DNA of 64,000 bases from NCBI GenBank assembly GCA_029582265.1, contig CM055816.1, positions 35,552,891 through 35,616,890 on the forward strand. The letters are read 5' to 3'. Shown here one piece after another: positions 42,334 through 53,937 of this stretch. This DNA comes from Zoroaster sp. YZ-2022 (lineage: Eukaryota > Echinodermata > Asteroidea > Forcipulatida > Zoroasteridae). Under the pieces are notes generated by a model. The model saw only the letters and a list, made by a program, of their open reading frames with translations. It ran no database searches and had not been told where the DNA came from. Made by a program: the position numbers and the translations under genes. Each line of letters starts with the position of its first letter. The stretch's first letter is position 1.

Positions 42334-42666
42334 TGCCACCGAAGGCATCGTTGATGTCACTGTATTATTCCAGCGGTGATCTAGACCCAGAAGGTTTAGT
42401 ACCTGTAGACCAGGGTACAGAACACACCTTCACATGTAAGGTACAGGGTACCAGACCAGCTGCAACCATTAAGTGGTATCTCGATGGTACATCACAGCCA
42501 ACTGTGAACCCAACCTCTAGTGAAGTGAATGGATTAGTCGATACAACAGGAGACTTGGTATTCACTCCAGGAAGAGGCAATCACAGACAAGAGGTGAAAT
42601 GTGTAGCAAGTATTGCAGTGTCACAGGATCCATTCCCATCTGTGATGGTTACATTGGATGTCACCG
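42334..42666 (+). CDS. Ig-domain exon of the right Ig/FN3 gene
   Basis: A 333-bp exon encoding an Ig domain: HTFTCKVQGTRPAATIKWY carries the first Cys and the core Trp, and RQEVKCVASI the second Cys. The acceptor is TTCTTTAG and the donor is ACCG followed by GTATGT. Phase 1, length divisible by three. It is a diverged paralogue of the 46347 and 32059 exons. Its left-arm counterpart is not seen and may lie in or beyond the N gap. Confidence 0.85.
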
Positions 42667-43311
42667 GTATGTACATTATGCAAGTCACTTGATCTATTTG
42701 TTAATGCATGCTGTATACATGTACATGGCAGTTTACTATTTGATTATTTTGATAAGGTAGGCCTACATTATTTAGGCAATTTTGATAATAATTTGGAATA
42801 CAGACCTACGTCCCAAAAATCTCAGATTTTGAAAAAAATTCAAAATTGCCACCCAAAAACCACAATTCCCGAAGATTAAGAAGAAAAAAATGGTTGCAGC
42901 ACAGCGGCTCTATTTGACCTGTGCATGCAGCACATTGTGTACACGTACATGTACATGTATTGCATGCATTTACCTCGCCATGCTGTACATGTAACTCGTT
43001 TCCCCGGCCCACCTTACCTGTAAATTTTCATGCAATTCATGAAGGCAGTGGTGCATACAACACAAACTGTCTGGTTGCCTGTATGAGTCCATGTACATAC
43101 TGTACTACTACTGTAAAACTTTAAGCGCATTAATAGGAAAGCGCCCTCAAATGGTGGTAGTGGTTTGTTTTGTTTTGGGGGGAGGAGTCTTTTTTTCTGT
43201 TACCCGCCGAACTTCGGTTGAAAAAAAAAATGTATTCCAAGTAATTAAGAACAAATGGCCTTACTACATTGTATACTGCGGCGATCCCTGCACATAATTG
43301 GTTTGTTGCAG
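42667..43311. other. Intron, right gene
   Basis: Non-coding, with ACATGT runs. The 3' end has GTTTGTTGCAG as acceptor. No repeat of note. Confidence 0.55.
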
Positions 43312-45347
43312 TATTCCCTACAAACATCACCATCTGGGGATACGTCATATCTGGTGGAAGGAGAAGATCGTCAGTATACATGCCGGGTACCAGACATCAA
43401 CCCAGCAGCATCATTCAATTGGAATGTTGGGAGTCGGGTTTTAACTAGGGCTGTGCCGGGTATCCGGGTATCCGGATACCCGACCGAAACTGTCATTACC
43501 CGGTTCCGTTTTTCAGTTCCGAGTACCCGTAAACGACTTTTTAAAATTGGGACTTACAATGTACCATTTCAGCGGTGTGAACATAAATTTTTGACTATTG
43601 AACAATGTACTGTTTACACTTTTAGGAGCAATTTTATTCAAGATAACGCCTTTGTAGTATTTTACATTTTCCATACACTTATGTCCAACCGATACATTGT
43701 ATCCAATCATTAAGACTCAAATAGCCTGCTGCGGCATGCTACAAACAAGTATCAAACTAGCTGCTCAGGATGGAATGTTTGCCTATTGTTCACAGTAATT
43801 GGATTAGTGGGACAATAACTGTTGGTTTATGTCTGCACTGGAGTGTGCACCATGATGTGTTAATAGAGGGGATTTTATTATCAGGGACGTCCACATTAAT
43901 TGTCATAATAAAAAAGTAGTGTTGAAATTGGTTTTGTTGTGTAATTATTTTGATGTGCCACTGACCATCCCTCAGCATATCACCAACATTTACATTTATT
44001 TATCCACCGATACTGAGCTCTCTTGTGTATTACATTTGCCGACAAGGTGACAGTTTGTTTCAAAGAAAGACATAAAAAAGGAGGTGTTAAGTCGGTCATT
44101 GTCTTTTAAACCAACAGTAGGATCCATAATCAGTCGGATTTGAAAGGTATTATTGGTTGCGGGTTTGATCCTTTCAATTGGGCAGCATATTTTTACAATC
44201 ACCTAATCTCCTATCAGTTGAAAAGACGTTTATGAGGGACGAAATGCGGTTGCTTATGATGAGCTGCGAATTATGGATCGTCAAACATTGATGGAGGGGA
44301 CAAATTGGCTGAATACTAATTAAACGATACGTTTTGTTAAGTTATTTTTTGATGAGTGCGGATCCTAAATTTTAGACTCATTTCTTGACTGACCGATCAA
44401 CACGATGCCACGTTCAACAGGGAATAGTCAAGTTTGGTCCCATTTTGAGAAAAAGGGGCCCAAATTGGTAAAAATTCATTCTTTCAAGAAACAATGTTTA
44501 TTGACAGGTTTATTGAGCATATTAATATTCAAGTTCTGATTTTAGATTCATTAATTTTTTGCAGTTTGTTAGTTTAATAATATCAAATATTATTTTAGTA
44601 CGCAAAATCATGTCCTTATCCAAAGCCAACATGGCGTACGGGATATCCTTATTTAGAAGGCAGGGCGCGGCAAGGCGCAAGCACATGAATCGTTTTCCCA
44701 CAACGGGTTAGTTCCGCCCACATCGCCTTTGACCAATGACATTATTCAACACGTGTTTTGTGACATAAATATTAAAGTCAACTTGCTATACGCATGCGCT
44801 CTGATCACGCACGCACCAGTGTGATTATTGTCTTCTGATGATGGTAGTCACTCCCTGACACAGTCACACGCGAGGCCGCTGTAGCTGCGTGATGCACCGG
44901 CCATGCGTGCGCGCGTGTGATCAATTTTTACGGTTTTATTTCAGAAATAACTTTCCGTAAATTAATACAATATTTTGTCACCAAGATGTTATACTTTAAT
45001 AAAGATCGAATTAAATATGGTATCCTCTGTATTATAAAGGTCAATTTTGTTAACGTTTACATGTATTTGTACACCAAAGGAGGCATGTTTTCAACAAGAA
45101 TGAAAACGGGTATCCGAACTTTACTGATTTCGGGTATCCGGTTCCAAAAATATCCGAAAACGCACAGCCCTAGTTTTAACAGCTTCTGACAACCATAATA
45201 TCACTGATGCCGATGGATTCACTACAAGTACCAGTACAGCTACATTATCAGCTACGTGGAGTCATCATGGAGAGATGTTACAGTGTCAAGCATCAAACAA
45301 GGATGGCCACTCTGGGATCAGTGTCAGTGTCATGCTTGATGTTAAAG
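43312..45347 (+). pseudogene. Right-arm Ig exon broken by a 29-bp deletion and a hAT insertion
   Basis: Exon pieces 43312-43445 and 45181-45347 correspond to the intact left exon 33613-33284. Acceptor and donor (AAAG followed by GTAAAA) are kept. Relative to the left copy, 29 bp are missing near 43330 (134 + 167 = 301 bp against 330), which shifts the frame, and the hAT element sits in the middle. The first-cysteine block QYTCRVPDINPAASFNW and the second-cysteine block MLQCQASNKDGHSG are both readable but not in one frame. Because flanking introns are in the same phase, skipping this exon would keep the rest of the gene in frame. Confidence 0.8.
43446..45172. mobile_element. Non-autonomous hAT-like transposon
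   Basis: Ends TAGGGCTGTGC and GCACAGCCCTA are flanked by an 8-bp duplication GTTTTAAC (43438-43445 and 45173-45180). Eight-base duplications and TAGGGxTG ends are typical of hAT. Sub-terminal GGGTATCCGG/CCGGATACCC words are repeated at both ends. The interior has no transposase frame. A related fragment is at 63062-63110. Confidence 0.85.
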
Positions 45348-46346
45348 GTAAAAAAAACTTCATTTTTTAAATACATTGTATAGTGGAATTTCACTGGTCA
45401 AGAACCAGTAACATGGCAGTAGTCTGGAGGCCATGTCAGGGAAAATAATGTATCCTTCGGTGTAAGAGAATAACAGTTTGTCGCGTGGTCTTTAGTGCAG
45501 GATAATGACCGGTTTTGGACATGTCAGAGGCGATCACACCCAAAACTGGTTGTTAACTTGTGGCAAAGACCTAGCGTCAAACTGTTATTTCCATTCAAAA
45601 TATTAAGAAAATTTAAATTTTTGTTGAATAAAGTAAAATAGGAAATACACAAAATACTTCCAAAGTATATGAGTCAGGCGCAGGATGCCAATCTTCATCA
45701 CTCCTGATTGGTTGAAATCTCGCATTGCACAAAACAGCTGGCGAAGAGCTGGAACATATTGTCGTGTCAGTGCAAAAACGTATCTCGATTTTGCAACGAT
45801 GTTGTATCTCACACGAAAACGCGCCGTGCAAAAATGTCGTATCTCGGCGCCTATTGTTTTTGTGTGTACATCCGGGCTATTTTAAGCGAGATACGACCTT
45901 TGGCGCATGTTCAAACTCGAATGTAATTTAAATATGACGTTTTTGCACTGACACGACGATATGATTACTTTTTGTCCAGTAAGATTGTTTTAAATTGTCT
46001 TCAAGGGCGCCATGAAAGATGTATGTGTTATACACCACAGCATTAATACATAATTTGTAACGTGTACATTGTACAAAATGTTATTTCGATATCATTTTGG
46101 ATACTAATGTATGTACATTCTTCAGGAAACATTTTTATTAATAAATAAAATCAATCAATAAAATTGATTAAATAAATGAATTAATTGACACCTGTAAATA
46201 CTATACTGTACAGTATGTTGATAATGTATTGAACTTCTGTAAATTAAATGTGAACACGTTGTTTGGGGTACATGTTTATCACACAGTACAAGTCAAATGT
46301 GCATGTAGTTGATTCATTTTATTTATTTTAAATTTTTTTTCTTTAG
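45348..46346. other. Intron with an inverted-repeat element
   Basis: Mirrors 32392-33283. Contains a hairpin of the GGTCTTTAGTGCAGG family (45468-45594). No coding sequence. Confidence 0.55.
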
Positions 46347-46685
46347 TGCCACCAAAAGCATCGTCGTTGTCACTGAACGATACCAGCGGTGACCTAGTCC
46401 CAGGATCTTTAGTGCCTGTAAACCAGAGTACAGAACACACCTTCACATGTAAGGTACAGGGTACCAGACCAGCCGCAAACATCGAGTGGTTTCTTGATGG
46501 TGTATCAAATCGAACCATCAACTCAACCTCCGGCGTGGTTGATAAACTGGTTGACACTATAGGGAAATGGACATTTACACCTACATGTACAAGAGATTAT
46601 CACAGAAAGGAGTTGAAATGTGAAGCAAGCACTTCAGAGTCAAAGGCTCCATTCCCATCAGTCGATATCACCGTGGATGTCAATG
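46347..46685 (+). CDS. Ig-domain exon of the right Ig/FN3 gene
   Basis: A 339-bp exon, counterpart of 32391-32059. The Ig hallmarks are HTFTCKVQGTRPAANIEWF and RKELKCEAST. It is 6 bp longer than the left exon because of an ACATGT-like insertion that adds a Thr-Cys pair within FTPTCTRDYH; the extra cysteine could disturb the disulphide. Acceptor CTTTAG, donor CAATG followed by GTGTGTAC. Phase 1. Confidence 0.85.
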
Positions 46686-47038
46686 GTGTGTACATACAGT
46701 ACAGGCCACAAGTAATTCCAAAACCCTCCGAGTGCGTGGCGAGTACCCCCGTGTAAACTGCGTGGCGTGTACGGGGCTACTCGATGCCCTGCGGGGATTT
46801 TGCGGGGGCACAAAGGGGCCTTTGCGTGCCGGGTATGTGCCGTGGGCAAACTTTGCGGGGGCACACGAAGCCCCGCAACAAAACCAAGCACATCTTTACG
46901 CTCGGATGAACATGAATACCTGATATGTTAACAGCATAGTGTGCTACTTGACAAGTGAAAATTTGTAAATACTAATAGTAAAGTTTTGCACATTTTACGC
47001 ATGTCCGAATGTCCGAAATACATGTGCATGTACAGGAA

Positions 47039-47269
47039 TCAACGGCACTGCTTGTGGGATCGATGTTTCTTCGACTCCACGTGTTTCTTGACATCGTTAA
47101 GGCCACCATGGCTAATGCAGAAATCCGTGCTGCATATTTTACAAAATTCGTGAAGTTCCCCAAGTTTGGAGGCAGCCATAACTGGGTAGCTTTCTGAGTA
47201 TTTATCTTGAAATTTCTGCACTGCAGCTTTCTGCGACATTTTTATTTTTCTGTTCCGTTCCCGTATCAC
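47039..47269 (-). pseudogene. Transposase-type zinc-finger fragment
   Basis: A 76-codon frame with ELHEFCKICSTDFCISHGG then NDVKKHVESKKH, a C-x2-C...H-x-H-type finger of the kind found at the N-terminus of hAT-like transposases and related host proteins. No catalytic domain follows. It lies inside the 46694-48094 insertion. Identification is by pattern only. Confidence 0.5.
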
Positions 47270-47702
47270 TATAAATTATTTACGGCATTCGGGAATGTCG
47301 AACGTAGTCCCGCTGGTTGCCTGCTTTCTGCACAACGTACATGTAATCACTACAACGGCAACCAACGAAACGATGACTCATCGCCTGCTACGCGTAACGA
47401 ATTTTCCTATTGGCTCCTTCCGTAGACTACGATATAACGAATTTTCCCATTGGCTCTCTGGTACACGCATGGCATAGACTACGATCTACGTCGTGGATTC
47501 TGATGTCGCTGGCGCTAAAACGTTGCAACGGTTTTTTCAGAAGTTTTGAATAAATCTGTGTGTATCGAGGTCCGCTCACTAAAACTGACAATGACCAGAC
47601 CATTTTCGCTACGAACAATAAAGGTTTTTAGGTTTCTGTTTCTGTCTGTTTACCAACGATTTTTGCTTAATTGTGCATTGTGTTTTGTTCTTCAAGATTC
47701 AT

Positions 47703-47801
47703 ACCTCGGCGTATAAGCCGCACCGCGTATAAGCCGCAGGCAACTTTTACCATGTCAAAATCAACGTATAAGCCGCGGCTTATATTCCGGAAATTACGGT
47801 A
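47703..47801. repeat. ATAAGCCGC-repeat element end
   Basis: Three copies of GTATAAGCCGC within 100 bp, then GGCTTATATTCCGGAAATTA ending CGGTA. This is the terminal pattern of a MITE type I recognise as widespread in aquatic animal genomes. Only one end is clear. Confidence 0.5.
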
Positions 47802-48460
47802 GTTACTTGCCTTGGTATGGGTATACGACACTTCCCTGATCACTTGAACCCACGCAACAACCAAGTTTCACGCGTCAATGATTGACAACAAAGCCCCCCC
47901 TATCAGTCCACGAAGCAAAGTGCAGACTGTGCGGGCCATCTGCGTGGCCCCGCATTTCTTCTCACCAGGCACGGTACTTTTTGCGGGGGTACCCGTATGC
48001 ACGCGGGGATTTTGCGGGGATCCACGGCACCTACACGGAAGCCCACGCGGGTTACTCGAAGGGATTTGTAATTACTTGCGGCCGGTACTGTATGTTATCA
48101 TCATGATACAATAAAGCGTGTGTTTGTGAATTAATTTGCATGAAACGGCACCAGAACCATCAATGTGCATCCTTCCGTTTCAAAAGATTTAGCTATAACT
48201 TGATAACTAGCATTGCAATATTTAAAAAAAAAAATTCACTAATTTATTTTGATTATCATTGAAAAACATGTTTTTTCATGTTCAAGCTGGTGTTTTGTTT
48301 TTGTTTGGGTCACCAAATTGTGGAGTTTAAAATTAGACTTTAAAAACAAAAATAGACATTATTTATGACAACATAATAACTTAAAGATGTATCGCCCATG
48401 TATTTTGCTATTTTAACAAATTTTATTTTTCATCTGAACATTGTTATTTCAACTGATTTT

Positions 48461-48560
48461 AATTTTGCCCAACACCGACGTGTGTATATAGCACTGTACA
48501 CTCAGTGCTTTCCGAGTGTCTGTTGGAAAAAAACTTCGCAGGCGACTCGGGCGGGATTCG
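48461..48560 (-). repeat. SINE fragment
   Basis: Inverted counterpart of 31538-31640, ending GGGCGGGATTCGG. Head missing. Confidence 0.6.
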
Positions 48561-48809
48561 GACAAACATTATTTCACTTGAGGAAGTGAATACAAATTGC
48601 TTTAAAATGACACATTTCTCAAAATAGTTGTGAGTTTACAAAATGAAAGTATGGTGAGTCCTACCATAAATTAATTTTTTGCACTTTTTTACTGTTTAAC
48701 CAACCTTCTGACACCTGCATGTATTTTGTGAAATATCTCATTTCAAAGTATCTGTTTTCCTTTCTAAAAGGAATGTTTCTGGTAAAACATGGGCAATACA
48801 TGTACGTCT

Positions 48810-48905
48810 CTAACCCTAACTCCCTAGACATGACAACAAAGCCAGTTGGAGGATTTTGAAGGATTTGTTATTGTTTTAATACAATGCCTAGGGAGTTAGG
48901 GTTAA
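48810..48905. mobile_element. Short MITE, CCCTAACTCCCTAG ends
   Basis: Same family as 28395-28484, with ends CCCTAACTCCCTAG and CTAGGGAGTTAGGG and right-flank TTAA. Non-coding. Confidence 0.6.
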
Positions 48906-50018
48906 TCTTGAACAAGTGAATTTATAATGATACGGCGTGCATTAATTACTCTATTTCAACTTTCATTCATGCAATGTTGGATTTGTTTGTGTGGTGTCAC
49001 ATTTAAAATCTCAATTACATGTAGCTACACAAATGCACACTGTGGCAATCAAATCTAAATTGAATTGTCCAGGTGAAATCATCATATCATAAATGCTGTG
49101 TGCAACCTTTGTAATCTTATCCTTTGAATTTTACATGTACATGTAATTTTAAATAAGTATTTAATTATTTCTCCTGGGCAAACTTATATGTATTCAGGTG
49201 TTGAAATTAACTTGAATTTTATTGTAGCCCACAGGACTAGTAATGTCAAAATTTTACTGGTCCTTCTCATTTTTGAAGTGCTGAAAAAAACCTGAATATA
49301 AATACAAGAAAAAGAAATGAACCATGAGCTGGTGAACATCATGTTCTTGCTGAGATCATGCTGAATGTTTCATGCATACTTTTATTTCACTATCCCATCG
49401 GATTACCCAAATCCCAGCAGCAAGTAGTCCCGCTGGTAAAACCACTAGCCTCAGTCTAGTGGACTAGTGGTCATTTTGACCACTGTGTATTAGAGATCAT
49501 CTGTGATTTTCCTCAGGGGAAAGATCATATGAGAAATTTCACTTTTAGAATGTTATTATTGATGGTTTATTAACAATCTGACAAAGCAGCTGGTGGGCCA
49601 TAAAACAATCAAATTTACGAGCATGTACAGTAGTTCAGTCAAAATACTATAAAAATTTATATGGAGGAAAACTCCAGGGAATCATTCCAGTGGAGGGGAA
49701 AGGTTTTGTTTCTTTTGGTGCATACATGTACTTTCGACAAATTCTTGAAACAAAATGGCAAACACATGTACATGTATGTATAACCACCATTTATGAAGCT
49801 TATAATTCATGTTACATGCACGTATGTGTACAGAACATTTTAACATACTTGTATCATCTGATTATTTGTCTAAACTGTGTGGTAAAAAAAATTTTGGTCA
49901 AAATCAGCAAATGGAATAAATGGTTTTTAATTAATGATGACATAATGAAAATGTATTATACTTTTAACTTGTATTTTGCAGGCAATTACATTAAGTATTT
50001 CATGTACCCTGTAGTGTT

Positions 50019-53000
50019 ATGGTCCATGGCTCTCCCTCCCTGGCTCTCCATCCCTCCCTCCATGGCTCTCCCTCCCTCCCTCCATGGCTCTCCCTCCCTC
50101 CATGGCTCTCCCTCCATGGCTCTCCCTCCCTCCCTCCATGGCTCTCCCTCCCTCCATGGCTCTCCCTCCATGGCTCTCCCTCCATGGCTCTCCCTCCATG
50201 GCTCTCCCTCCCTCCCTCCATGGCTCTCCCTCCCTCCCTGGCTCTCCCTCCCTCCCTCCATGGCTCTCCCTCCCTCCATGGCTCTCCCTCCCTCCATGGC
50301 TCTCCCTCCCTCCCTGGCTCTCCCTCCCTCCCTGGCTCTCCCTCCCTCCATGGCTCTCCCTCCCTCCATGGCTCTCCCTCCCTCCATGGCTCTCCCTCCC
50401 TCCCTGGCTCTCCCTCCCTCCATGGCACTCCCTCCCTCCCTCCATGGCACTCCCTCCCTCCCTCCATGGCACTCCCTCCCTCCCTCCATGGCACTCCCTC
50501 CCTCCCTCCATGGCTCTCCCTCCCTCCATGGCTCTCCCTCCATCGCTCTCCCTCTCTCCATGGCTCCCTCCCTCCATGGCTCTCCTCCATGGCTCTCCCT
50601 CCATGGCTCTCCCTCCCTCCATGGCTCTCCCTCCATGGCTCTCCTCCATGGCTCTCCCTCCATGGCTCTCCTTCCATGGCACTCCCTCCCCTCCTTCGTG
50701 GCTCTCCTCCCTCCTCCGTGGCTCTCCTCCCTCCCTCCATGGCTCCTCCTCCCTCCCTCCATGGCTCTCCCTCCCTCCCTCCATTTCTCTCTCTCCCTGC
50801 CTCCATGGCTCTCTCTCCCTCCCTCCATGGCTCTCCCTCCCTCCATGGCTCTCCCTCCCTCCATGGCTCTCCCTCCCTCCATGGCTCTCCCTCCCTCCAT
50901 GGCTCTCCCTCCCTCCCTCCATGGCTCTCCCTCCATGGCTCTCCCTCCATGGCTCTCCCTCCTCCTGGCTCTCCCTCCCCTGGCTCTCCTCCCTCCCTCC
51001 ATGGCTCTCCCTCCTCCATGGCTCTCCCTCCCTCCTGGCTCTCCCTCCCTCCATGGCACTCCCTCCCTCCCTCCATGGCACTCCCTCCCTCCCTCCATGC
51101 ACACCCTCCCTCCTCCATGGCTCTCCCTCCTCCATGGCTCTCCTCCTCCTCCATGGCTCTCCCCTCCTCCCTGGCTCTCCCTCCCTCCATGGCTCTCCCT
51201 CCATGGCTCTCCCTCTCTCCATGGCTCTCCCTCCCTCCATGGCTCTCCCTCCATGGCTCTCCCTCCATGGCTCTCCCTCCCTCCATGGCTCTCCCTCCAT
51301 GGCTCTCCCTCCATGGCTCTCCTTCCATGGCACTCCCTCCTCCCTTCGTGGCTCTCCTCCCTCCCTCAATGGCTCTCCTCCCTCCCTCCATGGCTCTCAC
51401 TCCCTCCCTCCATGGCTCTCCCTCCCTCCATGGCTCTCCCTCCCTCCCTCCATGGCTCTCCCTCCATGGCTCTCCCTCCCTCCCTCCCTCCCTCCATGGC
51501 TCTCCCTCCCTCCCTCCATGGCTCTCCCCTCCCTCCATGGCTCTCCCTCCCTCCATGGCTCTCCCTCCCTCCCTGGCTCTCCCTCCCTCCCTGGCTCTCC
51601 CTCCCTGGCTCTCCCTCCTCCATGGCTCTCCCTCCCTCCATGGCTCTCCCTCCCTCCATGGCTCTCCCTCCCTCCCTGGCTCTCCCTCCCTCCATGGCAC
51701 TCCCTCCCTCCCTCCATGGCACTCCGTCCCTCCATGGCACTCCCTCCCTCCCTCCATGGCTCTCCCTCCCTCCATGGCTCTCCCTCCCTCCATGGCTCTC
51801 CCTCCCTCCATGGCTCTCCCTCCATGGCTCTCCCTCTCTCCATGGCTCTCCCTCCCTCCATGGCTCTCCCTCCATGGCTCTCCCTCCATGGCTCTCCCTC
51901 CCTCCATGGCTCTCCCTCCATGGCTCTCCCTCCATGGCTCTCCCTCCATGGCTCTCCTTCCATGGCACTCCCTCCCTCCCTTCGTGGCTCTCCCTCCCTC
52001 CCTCCCTGGCTCTCCCTCCCTCCATGGCTCTCCCTCCCTCCCTCCCTCCATGGCTCTCCCTCCCTCCCCTCCATGGCTCTCCCTCCCTCCCCTCCATGGC
52101 TCTCCCTCCCTCCATGGCTCTCCCTCCCTCCCTCCATGGCTCTCCCTCCCTCCATGGCTCTCCCTCCCTCCATGGCTCTCCCTCCCTCCATGGCTCTCCC
52201 TCCCTCCCTCCCTCCATGGCTCTCCCTCCATGGCTCTCCCTCCCTCCACGGCTCTCCCTCCCTCCCTGGCTCTCCCTCCCTCCCTGGCTCTCCCTCCCTC
52301 CCTCCATGGCTCTCCCTCCCTCCATGGCTCTCCCTCCCTCCCTGGCTCTCCCTCCCTCCATGGCACTCCCTCCCTCCCTCCATGGCACTCCCTCCCTCCC
52401 TCCATGGCACTCCCTCCCTCCCTCCATGGCACTCCCTCCCTCCCTCCATGGCTCTCCCTCCCTCCATGGCTCTCCCTCCCTCCATGGCTCTCCCTCCCTC
52501 CATGGCTCTCCCTCCATGGCTCTCCCTCTCTCCATGGCTCTCCCTCCCTCCATGGCTCTCCCTCCATGGCTCTCCCTCCATGGCTCTCCCTCCCTCCATG
52601 GCTCTCCCTCCATGGCTCTCCCTCCATGGCTCTCCTTCCATGGCACTCCCTCCCTCCCTTCGTGGCTCTCCCTCCCTCCCTCCATGGCTCTCCCTCCCTC
52701 CCTCCATGGCTCTCACTCCCTCCCTCCATGGCTCTCCCTCCCTCCATGGCTCTCCCTCCCTCCATGGCTCTCCCTCCCTCCATGGCTCTCCCTCCATGGC
52801 TCTCCCTCCCTCCCTCCCTCCCTCCCTCCATGGCTCTCCCTCCCTCCATGGCTCTCCCTCCATGGCTCTCCCTCCATGGCTGTCCCTCCCTCCCTCCATG
52901 GCTCTCCCTCCATGGCTCTCCCCCCTCCATGGCTCTCCCTCCCTCCATGGCTCTCCCTCCCTCCCTGGCTCTCCCTCCCTCCCTCCATGGCTCTCCCTCC

Positions 53001-53937
53001 CTCCCTGGCTCTCCCTCCCTCCCTCCATGGCTCTCCCTGCCTCCCTCCATGGCTCTCCCTCCCTCCATGGCACTCCCTCCCTCCCTCCCTGGCTCTCCCT
53101 CCCTCCATGGCTCTCCCTCCCTCCATGGCTCTCCCTCCCTCCATGGCTCTCCCTCCCTCCATGGCTCTCCCTCCCTCCCTCCATGGCTCTCCCTCCCTTC
53201 ATGGCTCTCCCTCCATGGCTCTCCCTCCATGGCTCTCCCTCCCTCCCTCCATGGCTCTCCCTATCTACATGGCTCTCCCTCCCTCCATGGCTCTCCCTCC
53301 ATGGCGCTCCCTCCATGGCTCACCCTCCCTCCCTGGCTCTCCCCCCCACCCTGGCTCTCCCTCCATGGCTCTCCCTCCATGGCACTCCCTCCCTCCCTTC
53401 CTGGCTCTCCCTCCCTCCCTCCCTCCATGGCTCTCCCTCCATGGCTCTCCCTCCATGGCTCTCCCTCCATGGCACTCCCTCCCTCCCTTCATGGCTCTCC
53501 CTCCCTCCCTCCATGGCACTCCCTCCCTCCATGGCACTCCCTCCCTCCCTCCCTCCATGGCTCTCCCTCCCTCCCTCCATGGCTCTCCCTCCCTCCATGG
53601 CTCTCCCTCCCTCCCTCCATGGCTCTCCCTCCCTTCATGGCTCTCCCTCCATGGCTCTCCCTCCATGGCTTTCCCTCCATGGCTCTCCCTCCCTCCCTCC
53701 ATGGCTCTCCCTATCTACATGGCTCTCCCTCCCTCCATGGCTCTCCCTCCATGGCTCTCCCTCCATGGCTCTCCCTCCCTCCATGGCTCTCCCTCCATGG
53801 CTCTCCCTCCATGGCACTCCCTCCCTCCCTTCATGGCTCTCCCTCCCTCCCTGGCTCTCCCTCCCTCCATGGCTCACCCTCCCTCCATGGCTCTCCCTCC
53901 CTCCATGGCTCTCCCTCCCTCCAATGGCTCAATGTAG
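50019..53937. repeat. 3.9-kb minisatellite, CCATGGCTCTCCCTCCCT units
   Basis: About 200 units of 14, 18 or 22 bp: CCATGGCTCTCCCT plus zero, one or two CCCT. Variants include GCACTCC for GCTCTCC and loss of the CCATGG step. A marker variant CTTCGTGGCTCTCC recurs at about 50695, 51346, 51981 and 52660, showing higher-order units of about 640-680 bp. Strand asymmetry is extreme (pyrimidine-rich plus strand). Because units lack stops in most frames, several frames of 400-1,400 codons exist on both strands, encoding MALPPS-like or EGGRAME-like repeats; none is a credible gene. Flanks match the single seed at 30126-30149. Confidence 0.97.

Larger units (their letters stand above)
46694..48094. mobile_element. 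1.4-kb GC-rich insertion just after a splice donor
   Basis: Absent from the left arm, where intron sequence continues directly. Ends ATACAGTACAGGCCACAAGT and its imperfect reverse complement ending ACTTGCGGCCGGTACTGTAT form inverted repeats of about 40 bp. Sub-terminal regions repeat TGCGGGG, GGGGTACCCG-like and GCGGGGATTTTGCGGGG words. The interior holds a zinc-finger fragment (47039-47269) and an ATAAGCCGC segment (47703-47801), so it may itself be composite. Confidence 0.55.
48095..50018. other. Intron, right gene, with SINE fragment and MITE
   Basis: Mirrors 30150-32040. Holds a SINE fragment (48461-48560, minus orientation) and a short MITE (48810-48905). The 49690-50018 stretch opens the long spurious frame that continues into the minisatellite; it is intron sequence mirrored at 30150-30480. 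Confidence 0.55.
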
